DNA of 64,000 nucleotides. Source: Saccharothrix saharensis. GTDB taxonomy: Bacteria; Actinomycetota; Actinomycetes; Mycobacteriales; Pseudonocardiaceae. The translations under genes were made by a program, and so were the position numbers. The notes under the pieces were generated by a model, which was not told the origin of the DNA, searched no databases, and saw nothing but the letters and a program-made list of their open reading frames with translations. This document shows, one piece after another, positions 18,974 to 27,246 of the stretch. Numbering within the stretch: the first letter of the stretch is position 1; the number at the start of each line of letters is the position of its first letter. Location: positions 4,526,001 to 4,590,000 of the forward strand of contig NZ_VFPP01000001.1 of the NCBI RefSeq assembly GCF_006716745.1. Direction: 5' to 3'.

Positions 18974-19572
18974 CCGACCACCTCGCGCACCTGCTCGACC
19001 GACTTGAACACGACGGGATCGGTGACCTGGGTCAGCGAGCCGTCCGCACCGACGACGTAGCTCAGGGGCAGCGTCCGGGGCGCCCGGGCGGCCCGGCGCA
19101 CCCCGTCGGCCGGGTCCGCGACCGCCGGCAGGCGCACGCCGAGTTTCGCCAGCAGCTCCAGGCCGTCCGCCTCCTCGCTCTCCACCAGCACCGCCACCAC
19201 CGGGACCGCACCGGGCTCCCGCGCGTAGGCGTCGAGGACCCTGAGCTCCTCCTGGCAGGGAACGCACCAGGTGGCCCAGAAGTTCACCACAGCCGGGCCC
19301 GAGGCGGTGGACGCCACGTCGACCGGACGACCGTCGCCCAGGCACGTCACCGTGACGCCGCGCAGCGGCTGCGGTCCCGGCGCGTCCGGCGAGCCCGGGG
19401 GGCACGGCCGCAACGCCGCCTTGCCGCGTGCCGCGTCGAGGTCCACGGTGGGCGCGGTCCGGGTCGGGATCGCACCCGGCTCGGCCGGATCGGGTGAGCG
19501 GGGCCACAACGCGACGACAGCCGCCACCGCCACCACCAGGACGACGACGGCCCACCGCGCTCCCGCGCTCAC
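18970..19572 (-). CDS. TlpA-like membrane-anchored thioredoxin-domain protein
   Basis: 200 residues with one N-terminal membrane anchor (residues 6-23) and an external thioredoxin fold. The active site is [17 protein letters not shown], near residues 97-113, with a CVPC redox pair, and a cis-Pro segment [11 protein letters not shown] near 167. Two further Cys (RPC and VTC) lie before the domain. Likely a thiol-disulfide oxidoreductase outside the membrane, plausibly acting on the MarP disulfide since both genes are in one operon. Both ends overlap neighbours by four bases (ATGA). Confidence 0.88.
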   Translation of the reverse strand: MSAGARWAVVVLVVAVAAVVALWPRSPDPAEPGAIPTRTAPTVDLDAARGKAALRPCPPGSPDAPGPQPLRGVTVTCLGDGRPVDVASTASGPAVVNFWATWCVPCQEELRVLDAYAREPGAVPVVAVLVESEEADGLELLAKLGVRLPAVADPADGVRRAARAPRTLPLSYVVGADGSLTQVTDPVVFKSVEQVREVVG

Positions 19573-20336
19573 GCCAGCTTCTCCCCCGCCCGCACGCGTT
19601 CGGCGAGCTCGATCAGGTGCGGTGCCTCGTCACCCTTGACCAGCTTCTGCGCCTTGACCGGGTCGACCTGGCCGATGCCGTAGGACGGGCACAGCGGTGC
19701 CAGCAGGCACGCGCCGCACGCGGGGGTGCGGGCGTGGCACACGCGGCGGCCGTGGAAGATCGTGCGGTGGGAGAGCAAGGTCCACTCCTTGCGCTCGACC
19801 AGCGCGCCGATCGCGTGCTCGACCTTGACCGGGTCCTCCTCCCGCGTCCAGCCCCAGCGGCGGACCAGCCGGCCGAAGTGGGTGTCGACCGTGATCCCGG
19901 GCACACCGAAAGCGTCACCCAGCACCACGTTCGCGGTCTTGCGCCCCACACCGGGCAGCGTGACGAGGTCTTCCAGCCGGCCGGGGACCTCGCCGCCGAA
20001 CCGCTCCACCAGGGCGGAACCCAGCCCGATCAACGAGGTCGCCTTGTTGCGGTAGAAGCCGGTCGGCCTGATCAGCTCCTCGAGCTCGGCTCGGTCGGCG
20101 GAGGCGTAGTCGGCCGCCGCGCGGTACCGCCGGAACAGCGCGGGCGTGACCTGGTTCACGCGGACGTCCGTCGTCTGCGCCGACAGCACGACCGCCACCA
20201 GGAGCTGCAACGGGTCGGCGAAGTCCAGCTCGCAGTGCGCGTCCGGGTAGCCCTGATGAAGGACCCGGACCATCCGACGCGCGCGGCGGACCAACCCCAG
20301 CCTCGTCTCCGGCTGCTTCACCGCGCTCTTGGCCAT
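19569..20336 (-). CDS. nth: Endonuclease III (DNA glycosylase/AP lyase)
   Basis: Base-excision repair of oxidised pyrimidines. 255 residues. The helix-hairpin-helix [18 protein letters not shown] holds the catalytic Lys (about 148), and [14 protein letters not shown] holds the catalytic Asp (about 166). The C-terminal 4Fe-4S ligands are C-x6-C-x2-C-x5-C in [17 protein letters not shown]. First gene of the operon with tlpA, nudix and marP. The start has TAATCT 6 bases upstream on its strand, suggesting a leaderless mRNA. Confidence 0.96.
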   Translation of the reverse strand: MAKSAVKQPETRLGLVRRARRMVRVLHQGYPDAHCELDFADPLQLLVAVVLSAQTTDVRVNQVTPALFRRYRAAADYASADRAELEELIRPTGFYRNKATSLIGLGSALVERFGGEVPGRLEDLVTLPGVGRKTANVVLGDAFGVPGITVDTHFGRLVRRWGWTREEDPVKVEHAIGALVERKEWTLLSHRTIFHGRRVCHARTPACGACLLAPLCPSYGIGQVDPVKAQKLVKGDEAPHLIELAERVRAGEKLA

Positions 20337-20348
20337 GCGACGAGATTA
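20337..20348 (-). promoter_or_regulatory. Leaderless promoter of the nth-marP operon
   Basis: On the minus strand TAATCT (20348-20343) is followed by 6 bases and the ATG of nth at 20336. Confidence 0.5.
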
Positions 20349-20610
20349 CTGGCCGACGGCGCGTGGGCGGAGGCTCGGTCGCGGGCTCTCCCCCCGACCC
20401 GGTCGCCGGGCGGAATCCCACCCTCGCGGGGGATGCGCTCCGGCGGGCGGCTCTCCGTTTGAACCGCGACGATCGTGGGCAAGCAACCACCGGCCGACCG
20501 CGCACGTCCTTCGACCAACCGGATACACGACCGAGGGACCTCGAACCGACACGCCGGAGTGACCCCCCTTGACCGCGCGCCGAACCGGATGCGCAAGGAT
20601 CGGAGCCATC

Positions 20611-20862
20611 ATGACTGCCTGGTTCGTCATCGCCGTTCCGATCGTGATCATGTTCTTCGCGCTCTTCATGGAGCGCGTTGAAGCTCGTCTTCGGCACGTC
20701 GCCGTGCAGGAGGACGAGGTCGAGGAGTTCCTGGAGTCGGCCCGCCCCGACGAGGTCAGGGCGCTCTACGGGCACGGCATCGGCCGCGCGCTGGAACTGT
20801 TCCGGCTGCGCAGGCTGGGCGGTCGTGCCAGGAACCTGCGTCAGCGGCGCACCCGCCGCTAG
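20611..20862 (+). CDS. Small membrane protein (Rv3675-like)
   Basis: 83 residues. One N-terminal membrane helix (residues 4-20), then a charged region (VEARLRHVAVQEDEVEEFLESARPDEVRALY) and an Arg-rich tail. It sits just upstream of crp, like the small membrane protein Rv3675 in M. tuberculosis. GGAG stands 9 bases before ATG 20611. Function unknown. Confidence 0.75.
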   Translation: MTAWFVIAVPIVIMFFALFMERVEARLRHVAVQEDEVEEFLESARPDEVRALYGHGIGRALELFRLRRLGGRARNLRQRRTRR

Positions 20863-20880
20863 CGGGGCAAGGACCGGCGA

Positions 20881-20907
20881 GGCCCACGGGGTCAACCCCC
20901 GCGGGCC
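20881..20907 (+). terminator. Hairpin between the small membrane gene and crp
   Basis: GGCCCACGGGG and CCCCGCGGGCC pair at 10 of 11 positions around a short loop, starting 19 bases after the stop and followed by TTAT. It separates transcription of the small gene from crp. Confidence 0.75.
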
Positions 20908-21059
20908 TTATCGGGCTGTCCGGGCTGCGTGGACGGCGCGCCGAAAGGCGATCCCGACCACAGCCCTTAGACTGCACTCAGTGATCGGCGGCAGGCGCTG
21001 ATCCGCCAGAAGGCGGAACGCGCTCAACCATGCCGCCGCGTCTCGACAGGAGGGACGAG

Positions 21060-21734
21060 GTGGACGAGACCCTGGCCCGCGCGGGCATTTTCCAGGGGGT
21101 TGAACAGGCCGCGGCGGAGGCGCTGGCGCAGACGCTGGAGTCTGTTGAATTCCCGCGTGGCCACGTGATCTTCGCGGAAGGCGAGCCGGGCGACCGGCTC
21201 TACATCATCCAGTCCGGCAAGGTGAAGATCGGCCGCAAGTCGCCGGACGGCCGGGAGAACCTGTTGGGGATCTTCGGCCCGTCCGACATGTTCGGCGAGC
21301 TGTCGATCTTCGACCCCGGTCCGCGCACGTCCACCGCCACCACGGTGACCGAAGTGCGCGCGGTCAGCATGGACCGCCCAGCACTGCGGCAGTGGATCAC
21401 CAACCGGCCGGAGATCGCCGAGCAGCTGCTGCGGGCGCTGGCCCGCAGGCTGCGCCGGACGAACTCCATGCTGGCCGACCTGATCTTCACCGACGTGCCC
21501 GGCCGCGTGGCCAAGGCGTTGCTGCAGCTCGCGCAGCGCTTCGGCAGCCAGGAAGCCGGTCTGCTGCGGGTCACGCACGACCTGACGCAGGAGGAGATCG
21601 CCCAGTTCGTGGGCGCCTCGCGCGAGACGGTGAACAAGGCCCTGGCCGACTTCGCCCACCGCGGTTGGCTGCGGCTGGAGGGCAAGAGCGTGCTGATCCT
21701 GGACCCGGAGCGGCTGGCCCGCCGCGCTCGCTGA
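21060..21734 (+). CDS. crp: cAMP receptor protein, Crp/Fnr family
   Basis: 224 residues, the same length as M. tuberculosis Crp (Rv3676) and very close to it throughout. The cyclic-nucleotide domain has [21 protein letters not shown] (37-57) and the phosphate-binding cassette [18 protein letters not shown] (77-94); the HTH is [20 protein letters not shown] (about 175-194). GTG 21060 is chosen over the ATG 30 bases earlier because AGGAGGGA lies just before it and the product then begins [14 protein letters not shown] as in the orthologue. Global regulator; acs at 10816 is a possible target. TTAGACT at about 20968 may be its -10 box. Confidence 0.96.
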   Translation: MDETLARAGIFQGVEQAAAEALAQTLESVEFPRGHVIFAEGEPGDRLYIIQSGKVKIGRKSPDGRENLLGIFGPSDMFGELSIFDPGPRTSTATTVTEVRAVSMDRPALRQWITNRPEIAEQLLRALARRLRRTNSMLADLIFTDVPGRVAKALLQLAQRFGSQEAGLLRVTHDLTQEEIAQFVGASRETVNKALADFAHRGWLRLEGKSVLILDPERLARRAR

Positions 21735-21752
21735 GCGAGAACCCCGGGAAGA

Positions 21753-21798
21753 ACAACAAGACCGGGCGCCGCCCCCGACGCGGCGCACCGGTCTTGTT
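21753..21798 (+). terminator. Strong terminator after crp
   Basis: CAACAAGACCGG (21753-21764) pairs perfectly with CCGGTCTTGTTG (21787-21798), and the inner arms GCGCCG/CGGCGC extend the stem. It begins 18 bases after the crp stop. Confidence 0.9.
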
Positions 21799-22130
21799 GC
21801 CGCACGGCCCATCCCCCGACAGACCGCGCCTTCCACACCTCCGGCACCCGCAGGCCCCGACCCTCGTGGCGCCGGAAGGAGGCTTGGTTACCCGCTGCGA
21901 CCACACCCGAAACGCCGGTGGGGGTGGCTTGGGTGGCTGCTTCCACGATCGCACGCCACCTCCCCCGCAACTCAAGCCCGTTCACCCTCAAGGACCCTCT
22001 GTTCAGCGGTTTCTCCGCGTGGTTTCACCCGGTCATCCCATTGTTGTGATCGAACTGCAACGAACTCCCAGCCGGTGGACGCCCCAAGACCGTTTTCGGC
22101 GCCGGTGACGGATCACACCGGGTAATGACT
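21799..22130. other. Non-coding stretch between crp and the MFS gene
   Basis: No reading frame here has convincing coding character or a recognisable product, and the GC level drops slightly towards the MFS promoter. Apart from the crp terminator at its left edge and the MFS promoter/operator at its right edge I see no RNA gene or repeat. Confidence 0.6.
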
Positions 22131-22166
22131 GGTACGGGCGTACCACTGCGGGGCATACTGGTACGC
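22131..22166 (+). promoter_or_regulatory. Operator and leaderless promoter of the MFS gene
   Basis: GGTACGGGCGTACC (22131-22144) is a palindrome with 6-bp arms, and a third copy of GGTACG occurs at 22160-22165, right before the ATG at 22167. CATACT (22154-22159) fits as a -10 box 7 bases before the start codon, so a protein bound at the palindrome and half-site would cover the -35 and transcription start. No regulator gene is adjacent. Confidence 0.5.
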
Positions 22167-23402
22167 ATGTCCCACTCTGCCCGCCTCTCCGACTACCGCA
22201 CCGCCCTCACCACGCCCGGTATGCGCGGCCCCGTCGTCGCGTCCCTGCTCGCCCGCCTCCCGATCGCGATGGTCGGCCTGTCGCTGCTGCTGTACGTGCA
22301 GCGGGAGACCGGCTCGTTCGCCGCGGCGGGCCTGGTGTCGGCGTCGTCCCTGGTGGGCGTCGCGGTCGGGTCGATCGTGCAGGGCAGGCTGATGGACCGG
22401 TTGGGGCCCACCCGGCCGCTGCTCGGCGCGGTGGCGCTGTTCGCGGTGTTCGTGGCGCTGGCGATCAGCGCGGTCGAGGCGGGCGCGACGCTGGCCGTGC
22501 TGGTGCCGGTCGCGTTCCTGGTCGGGCTCACCGAGCCGATGGTCGGCTCCGCGTCGCGCGCCCTGTGGTCGCACGTGCTGCCCGCCGGGTCCGCGCGGCT
22601 GGCCGGGTACGCCTACGAGGCGATCAGCATGGAGGTGTTCTTCATCCTCGGCCCCGGCCTGGCCGGGCTGCTGGTCACGGCGCCGTGGGCGGGGACCGGC
22701 GTGGTGATCGGCGCGGTGTCGATGGCGGTCGGCGCGCTGTGGTTCGCGTTGAACCCGACGGTGCGCGGCGTCCGCCCGGTGGCGATGAGCCGCAACCTGC
22801 TCGGGGCGCTGGCGTCACCCGGGATGCGCACGGTCGCGTTGGCGGCGTTGGGCTTCGGCGTGACCATCGGGTTCATCGAGGTGGCCGTGCCCGCCGCGGC
22901 GGCGCAGGCCGGTCACGTCGGCATGGGCGGTCTGCTGCTGAGCCTGTGGTCGGTGAGCTCGGTGCTGTTCGGCATCCTGTACTCGATGAGGCCGTTCCCG
23001 CGGGCGATGCACCTGCGGCTGCCCGTGCTGCTGGGCGGGTTCGCGCTGCTGTCGCTGCTGCTCGCCGTGCCCGCGACGCTGGTCGGCCTGGGTGTCGCGC
23101 TGTTCGTGGTCGGCACCCTGATCACGCCGCAGGCCACCACCCACTCGGCCGCGATCGAGCAGGTCGCGCCCGCCGGGACGGCCACCGAGGCGTTCGGCTG
23201 GGTGGTGACGGCGGTGACGGTCGGGTTGGCGATCGGCCAGTCGGCCAGCGGTCAGCTCGTCGAGGTCTACGGCACCGGCGTGGCGTTCGTCGCGGCGGCG
23301 GCCTCCGGCCTGGTGATCGCGGCGCTCGTGTGGGTCTTCCGCGGCACGGTCGCGGCCGGCGTCCCCGCGCGCCAGGACGACCTCGCCCTCGTCGCACCGT
23401 GA
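22167..23402 (+). CDS. Major facilitator superfamily transporter
   Basis: 411 residues with 12 predicted membrane segments. The motif-A-like loop GRLMDRLGPTRPLLG (residues 73-87) lies between helices 2 and 3. It belongs to the drug/sugar efflux-like MFS group in which no substrate can be read from the sequence. A second MFS gene of similar build is at 53119. ATG 22167 is chosen because it fits the leaderless promoter. Confidence 0.88.
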   Translation: MSHSARLSDYRTALTTPGMRGPVVASLLARLPIAMVGLSLLLYVQRETGSFAAAGLVSASSLVGVAVGSIVQGRLMDRLGPTRPLLGAVALFAVFVALAISAVEAGATLAVLVPVAFLVGLTEPMVGSASRALWSHVLPAGSARLAGYAYEAISMEVFFILGPGLAGLLVTAPWAGTGVVIGAVSMAVGALWFALNPTVRGVRPVAMSRNLLGALASPGMRTVALAALGFGVTIGFIEVAVPAAAAQAGHVGMGGLLLSLWSVSSVLFGILYSMRPFPRAMHLRLPVLLGGFALLSLLLAVPATLVGLGVALFVVGTLITPQATTHSAAIEQVAPAGTATEAFGWVVTAVTVGLAIGQSASGQLVEVYGTGVAFVAAAASGLVIAALVWVFRGTVAAGVPARQDDLALVAP

Positions 23403-23420
23403 ATTGTCGGTGGTCGGGTC

Positions 23421-23433
23421 TAGCTTGTCCGGC
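23421..23433 (+). promoter_or_regulatory. Leaderless promoter of the dnaN paralogue
   Basis: TAGCTT (23421-23426) stands 7 bases before ATG 23434. The gene can therefore be expressed apart from the MFS gene 31 bases upstream. Confidence 0.55.
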
Positions 23434-24540
23434 ATGGACCTGACCGCCACCACCACCGACCTCGCCGCCGCCGCTGCCGACGTCGCCCGCCTGCTCCCGA
23501 CCAGGGTCTACGACCCGGTGCTGGCGGGGTTGGTGCTGCGCGCCGCCGGCGGCGAGGTCGAGCTGGCGGGCAGCGACCGCGAGCACGCGGTCCGCCTGAC
23601 CCGCGCCGCGACCGTCCACACCGACGGTGCGGTGGTCGTCCCCGCCCGCCCGCTGGCCGAGACGCTGCGCAGCCTGGAAGACCCGCAGGTGCGCCTGGTG
23701 GTCGAGGGTTCCCGCCTGGCCGTGCGCACGTCCACGGCCCGCTTCGCCCTGCCGCTCCTGGACCTGGCGTCCCACCCGGGCATCCCGCCCCTCCCGCCCG
23801 CCGCGGGCGTGCTCCCGGCCCGCACCCTGACCGCCGCCCTCACCCCGGTCTCGTCGGCCGCGTCGAAGGACGACGCGCTGCCGATGTTCACCGGGGTGCG
23901 GTTGCACAGCGCCCCGGGCGGTCGCCTGGAACTGATCGCCACCGACCGCTACCGGATGGCGTTCGCCTCGCTGCCGTGGGCGCCGGCGGGGGAGCTGGAC
24001 GTGCTGGCGCCGGCGGTGGTGCTGGCCGAGGCGTCCCGGCAACCGGACCGTGCGGCGGAGGTCACGGTGCACGCGGACGCGGACCGGATCGCCCTGTCGT
24101 GGGCGGGCGGGAGCGTGAGCACGGCGCTGCTGGCGGCGCCGTTCCCCGACGACCGAGTGCGGAAGTTGTTGGAGGCGGTCATCGAGAGCACGGTGGTGGT
24201 GGAGGCCGATGTGCTGGCCGGCGCGGTGCGCCGGGCGGTCCCGTACGCCGGGCCGCACGGTTCGGTCACCATCCAGGTGGACGACGGCGAGCTGCGGGTG
24301 CGGGGCAGCGACCCGCAGAGCGGCGAGTCCGAGGAGTCCGTCAAGGCCACGATCGACGGCAACCGGATCACCAAGACCTTCCAGGCGAGGTACCTGTCCG
24401 ACGCCCTGCGCGCCTTCGGCGGCCGCCGCGTGGAGCTGCGCATCCAGGACGGCCTGCGCTCGACCGTGCTGACGAGCCGACCGGGCGAGGACGGTGTGGC
24501 ACTCACCTACCTGGTCGTGCCCCTCCGAACCGTCTCCTAG
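23434..24540 (+). CDS. DNA polymerase III sliding clamp paralogue (DnaN-like)
   Basis: 368 residues, the usual length of a bacterial beta clamp. Three clamp domains can be followed: domain 1 (1-120, LPTRVYDPVLAGLVLRA and AVVVPARPLAETLRSL), domain 2 (125-240, ALPMFTGVRLHS, LIATDRYRMAFASLPW) and domain 3 (245-368, ending DGVALTYLVVPLRTVS, which replaces the canonical MP(V/M)R(L) C-terminus that forms the binding pocket). It is not in an oriC context (no dnaA, recF or gyrB), so it is a second clamp beside the housekeeping one that must exist elsewhere. Second clamps can confer resistance to clamp-binding antibiotics or serve special polymerases. Tail-to-tail with the HxlR gene (4-base overlap). 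Confidence 0.85.
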   Translation: MDLTATTTDLAAAAADVARLLPTRVYDPVLAGLVLRAAGGEVELAGSDREHAVRLTRAATVHTDGAVVVPARPLAETLRSLEDPQVRLVVEGSRLAVRTSTARFALPLLDLASHPGIPPLPPAAGVLPARTLTAALTPVSSAASKDDALPMFTGVRLHSAPGGRLELIATDRYRMAFASLPWAPAGELDVLAPAVVLAEASRQPDRAAEVTVHADADRIALSWAGGSVSTALLAAPFPDDRVRKLLEAVIESTVVVEADVLAGAVRRAVPYAGPHGSVTIQVDDGELRVRGSDPQSGESEESVKATIDGNRITKTFQARYLSDALRAFGGRRVELRIQDGLRSTVLTSRPGEDGVALTYLVVPLRTVS

Positions 24541-24983
24541 CCCCGGAGCGCGACGGGGTCTGCGCCGCCCGGGGGCGCAGCGGCCCCCGTCGCCCCGAGA
24601 CCCCAGGCCCACATGGCTTCCAGGACCTCACGCAGCGCCCGCCCGCGGGCGGTGAGGGAGTACCGGACCCGGGTGGGCCATCCCGGCTCGCGCACCCGCA
24701 CCACGACGCCGGTCGTGACGAGCTGCGCGAGCCGGTCGGCGAGCACCTTGTCCGACAACGCCGGCAGCGCGGTGGCCAGGTCGCCGAACGTCCGCTCGCC
24801 CGCGAACAGCTCCCGCACCACCAACGTCGTCCACCGCCCCCGCAACGCCCGCAACGTCACCTCGACCGGGCAGGTCGGCACCGGGTGGTCGACTTCGCCG
24901 TGGGGGTCGCCCGACCACGCGGTGGCGGAGGCGGGTGGGCGAGGTGCGGTGCGAAGGCCGGCACTCACCGTTTGGTTGGTCAC
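24537..24983 (-). CDS. HxlR-family transcriptional regulator
   Basis: 148 residues, GTG start. The winged HTH is typical: CPVEVTLRALRGRWTTLVVRELFAGERTFGDL at 38-70 with the conserved Cys at the start, then LSDKVLADRLAQLVTTGVVVR. It is divergent from a small SnoaL-like gene with 25 bases between start codons, which is its likely target. Such regulators sense reactive species or aromatic compounds. Confidence 0.88.
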   Translation of the reverse strand: MTNQTVSAGLRTAPRPPASATAWSGDPHGEVDHPVPTCPVEVTLRALRGRWTTLVVRELFAGERTFGDLATALPALSDKVLADRLAQLVTTGVVVRVREPGWPTRVRYSLTARGRALREVLEAMWAWGLGATGAAAPPGGADPVALRG

Positions 24984-25008
24984 GCGGCGTCCTCCTAGCG
25001 TCCTGCGC

Positions 25009-25302
25009 ATGATCGCGCGTACCCCCGAAGAGTTGCCCGCCCTGTTCGCCGAGGCCTTCAACGAGGGTGACCCGAGTGGCCTCCACGAGCCCGGTGCCCG
25101 GCCGGATGAGCTGGACGGGCACCTCGAGCTCCGCGATCGAATGACTGTCGTCACCCGGAAGGTGATCACAAGAGGTGACTTGGCCTTGCTGATCGTCGAC
25201 TGGAGCATCGGCGACGTCACCGGCACCGCCACCGACGTCGCCCGCCGCGGCCCCGATGGTGGTTGGCGGTATGCGATCGACAACCCGTCAGGCGTCGCGT
25301 AG
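25009..25302 (+). CDS. Small SnoaL/DUF4440-like protein
   Basis: 97 residues: TPEELPALFAEAFNEGDPSGL is the classic first helix of NTF2-like/DUF4440 proteins, and the remainder (VTRKVITRGDLALLIVDWSI, GGWRYAIDNP) gives the beta-sheet of that fold. It is shorter than the usual 120-130 residues. Leaderless promoter box TAGCGT 7 bases upstream. Its 3' end overlaps the convergent MBL gene by 15 bases. Catalytic role unknown. Confidence 0.7.
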   Translation: MIARTPEELPALFAEAFNEGDPSGLHEPGARPDELDGHLELRDRMTVVTRKVITRGDLALLIVDWSIGDVTGTATDVARRGPDGGWRYAIDNPSGVA

Positions 25303-26061
25303 GTACTCGAGCTGCGCCCGCACGGACCACTCGGCCGCCGGCCACAGCGAACGGTCCACGTCGGCGTACACCACCTCGACCACCTCACGTGCCGTCGGCG
25401 CACCGCCCAACGCCGCCACCGCCGCCCGGACCTGCGCCAACCGCTGCTCCCGGTGCACCAGGTACCCGCCGGCCGCCGCCACCACGTCCGGCAGTTCCGG
25501 CCCATGCCCCGGCAACCCGATCGTGCCCGCCGGAAGCGTGGTCAACAGCCGCAACGACTCCAGGTAGTCACCGAGCCGCCCGTCCGGGTGGGCCACCACC
25601 GTCGTCCCCCGCCCGAGCACCGTGTCCCCGGTCAACACCGCGTCGTCCAACAAGAAGCACACCGAGTCCGCCGTGTGCCCCGGTGTCGGCAACACCCGGA
25701 TCGACAACCCGGCCGCCGAGATCACGTCCCCCTCCGCCAGCCCCTCCCCACCCAACCGGAACGCCGGGTCGACCGACCGCACGGGCGCATCGACCTGTCG
25801 CCCGAACGAACGTGCCCCTTCCGAATGATCGGGATGACCGTGCGTCAACAGCACGACCTCCACCGGCGCCTGCGACGCGATCCGCCCGAGGTGCACCGGA
25901 TCCGCCGGCCCCGGATCGACGACCACGCACGACGCCGACCCGGGCGCCCGCAGGACCCACGTGTTCGTCCCGTCCAACGTCATCACGCCGGGGTTCTCCG
26001 CCAACAGCACCGAAGCCGTGGGCGTGACCTCCCGCAACACCCCGTACGCCAACCCGCTCAC
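25288..26061 (-). CDS. Metallo-beta-lactamase fold hydrolase (Rv3677c-like)
   Basis: 257 residues. Zinc ligands are in THGHPDHSEGA (about 73-83), the PTPGHTADSVCFLL His near 127, the Asp of LTGDTVLGRG near 144, and the later GHGPEL. The C-terminal winged region (TAREVVEVVYADVD) is like the LACTB2/RNase-related group. It overlaps the upstream NUDIX gene by four bases (ATGA). It sits next to crp in actinobacteria generally. Substrate unknown; a thioester or RNA are possible. Confidence 0.88.
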   Translation of the reverse strand: MSGLAYGVLREVTPTASVLLAENPGVMTLDGTNTWVLRAPGSASCVVVDPGPADPVHLGRIASQAPVEVVLLTHGHPDHSEGARSFGRQVDAPVRSVDPAFRLGGEGLAEGDVISAAGLSIRVLPTPGHTADSVCFLLDDAVLTGDTVLGRGTTVVAHPDGRLGDYLESLRLLTTLPAGTIGLPGHGPELPDVVAAAGGYLVHREQRLAQVRAAVAALGGAPTAREVVEVVYADVDRSLWPAAEWSVRAQLEYLRDA

Positions 26062-26861
26062 GGCACGACCACCCGCAGCACGTCACCCTCCCGCACCAGC
26101 TTCGGGATCACCTTCGACACCGTCCGCGGCTCCGCGAGCACCGCCGCCACCGTCCCCAGCTCGTCCAACTCCGCCAACGTCACCCAAGTGGGCGGCATCA
26201 ACGCCCGCCGCCCGGCCTTCCACTCCGCCATCGCGTCGGCCGGCCGCTGCCACGCCGCGTCCGACGCCTCCGTGGTCGCCCCGTCGGCCCGCTGCCCCGA
26301 CGGCAGCACGGCGACGAAGAAGTACGTGTCGTACCGCCGCGGCTCCTCCACGGGCGTCAACCAGTTCGCCCACGGCCGCAGCAGGTCGGCCCGCAGCACC
26401 AACCCCTCCGCCGCCAGGAACTGCGCCAACGACAGCTCCCGCGCCACCAACGCCGCCCGCGCCGCGGCGAACACGCCGGTGTCACCGACCACCGTGGACG
26501 ACGACGGCCCGGCCAGCAGCACCCCGGACTCCTCGAACGTCTCCCGCACCGCCGCGCACACCAACGCCGTCGCCAGCTCCACCGAGCACCCGAACCGGGA
26601 CGCCCACCACGACGGCGGCGGCCCGCTCCACGCCACGGACGTGTCCGCGTCACGCCGGTCGACCCCGCCACCGGGGAACACCGTCATCCCCCCGGCGAAG
26701 GCCATCCCGGCGACCCGCCGCAGCAGGAACGCCTCCAGCCCGGCCGCGCCGTCACGCACCAGCACCACGGTCGCCGCGTCACGCGGCTGCACGGGCGGCC
26801 CGGTGAAGTCCACGGGCGCCAGGTGACCGGGCAGCACCAGATCCTCGGGGAGTTCGCGCAC
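26058..26861 (-). CDS. NUDIX hydrolase
   Basis: 267 residues, GTG start. The NUDIX motif is split by an insertion of about 33 residues: FPGGGVDRRD near 61-70, and then ALVCAAVRETFEESGVLLAG near 97-116. This split form is common in actinobacterial NUDT19-like proteins. First gene of a two-gene unit with the MBL hydrolase, matching conserved context. TAGGCT lies 6 bases upstream of the start on its strand (26873-26868), so it is probably leaderless. Confidence 0.88.
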   Translation of the reverse strand: MRELPEDLVLPGHLAPVDFTGPPVQPRDAATVVLVRDGAAGLEAFLLRRVAGMAFAGGMTVFPGGGVDRRDADTSVAWSGPPPSWWASRFGCSVELATALVCAAVRETFEESGVLLAGPSSSTVVGDTGVFAAARAALVARELSLAQFLAAEGLVLRADLLRPWANWLTPVEEPRRYDTYFFVAVLPSGQRADGATTEASDAAWQRPADAMAEWKAGRRALMPPTWVTLAELDELGTVAAVLAEPRTVSKVIPKLVREGDVLRVVVP

Positions 26862-26889
26862 GACCCGAGCCTACGAGGATCATCCGCAT

Positions 26890-27246
26890 GTGGACACCAC
26901 GCGCAAAGGCTGCCTGATCAACGTCCTGCTGTTCGTCGTCGGCGCGATCGTCGGCACGGGCCTCACGGCGACGGCCGCCGTCCTCCTCTTCCTCCCCAGC
27001 ACCACGGTGACCAGCACGAACGAAGGCTCACCGAACGTCTACACCAAGGAGCGCTCCAGCCTGGTCGGCGGCACGGACCACGAGGTGTGGCTCGGCCGGT
27101 CCCCCGACCACGGCCATGTCGTCACCATCCCGAACGGCTGGGACGCCACCCCGGAGGTCGACCGCCGACCGGGAGGCGTGGAGTTGGGGTTCGACCACGG
27201 CGGCCGGATCTTCGTGCCCGAGTCGAGTTACGTCGGCGGCCGATGA
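26890..27246 (+). CDS. Small single-pass membrane protein, unknown function
   Basis: 118 residues, GTG start. The hydrophobic segment at residues 8-36 (LINVLLFVVGAIVGTGLTAT) is a single helix, followed by an external soluble part (NGWDATPEVDRRPGG and HGGRIFVPESSY). The stop overlaps the ATG of the following oxidoreductase. No family recognised. Confidence 0.6.
   Translation: MDTTRKGCLINVLLFVVGAIVGTGLTATAAVLLFLPSTTVTSTNEGSPNVYTKERSSLVGGTDHEVWLGRSPDHGHVVTIPNGWDATPEVDRRPGGVELGFDHGGRIFVPESSYVGGR

Noticed and set aside
21571..21975. Minus-strand frame over the crp end and gap
   Set aside because: Overlaps the crp coding region and its terminator, and has low-complexity Gly/Arg/Pro sequence.
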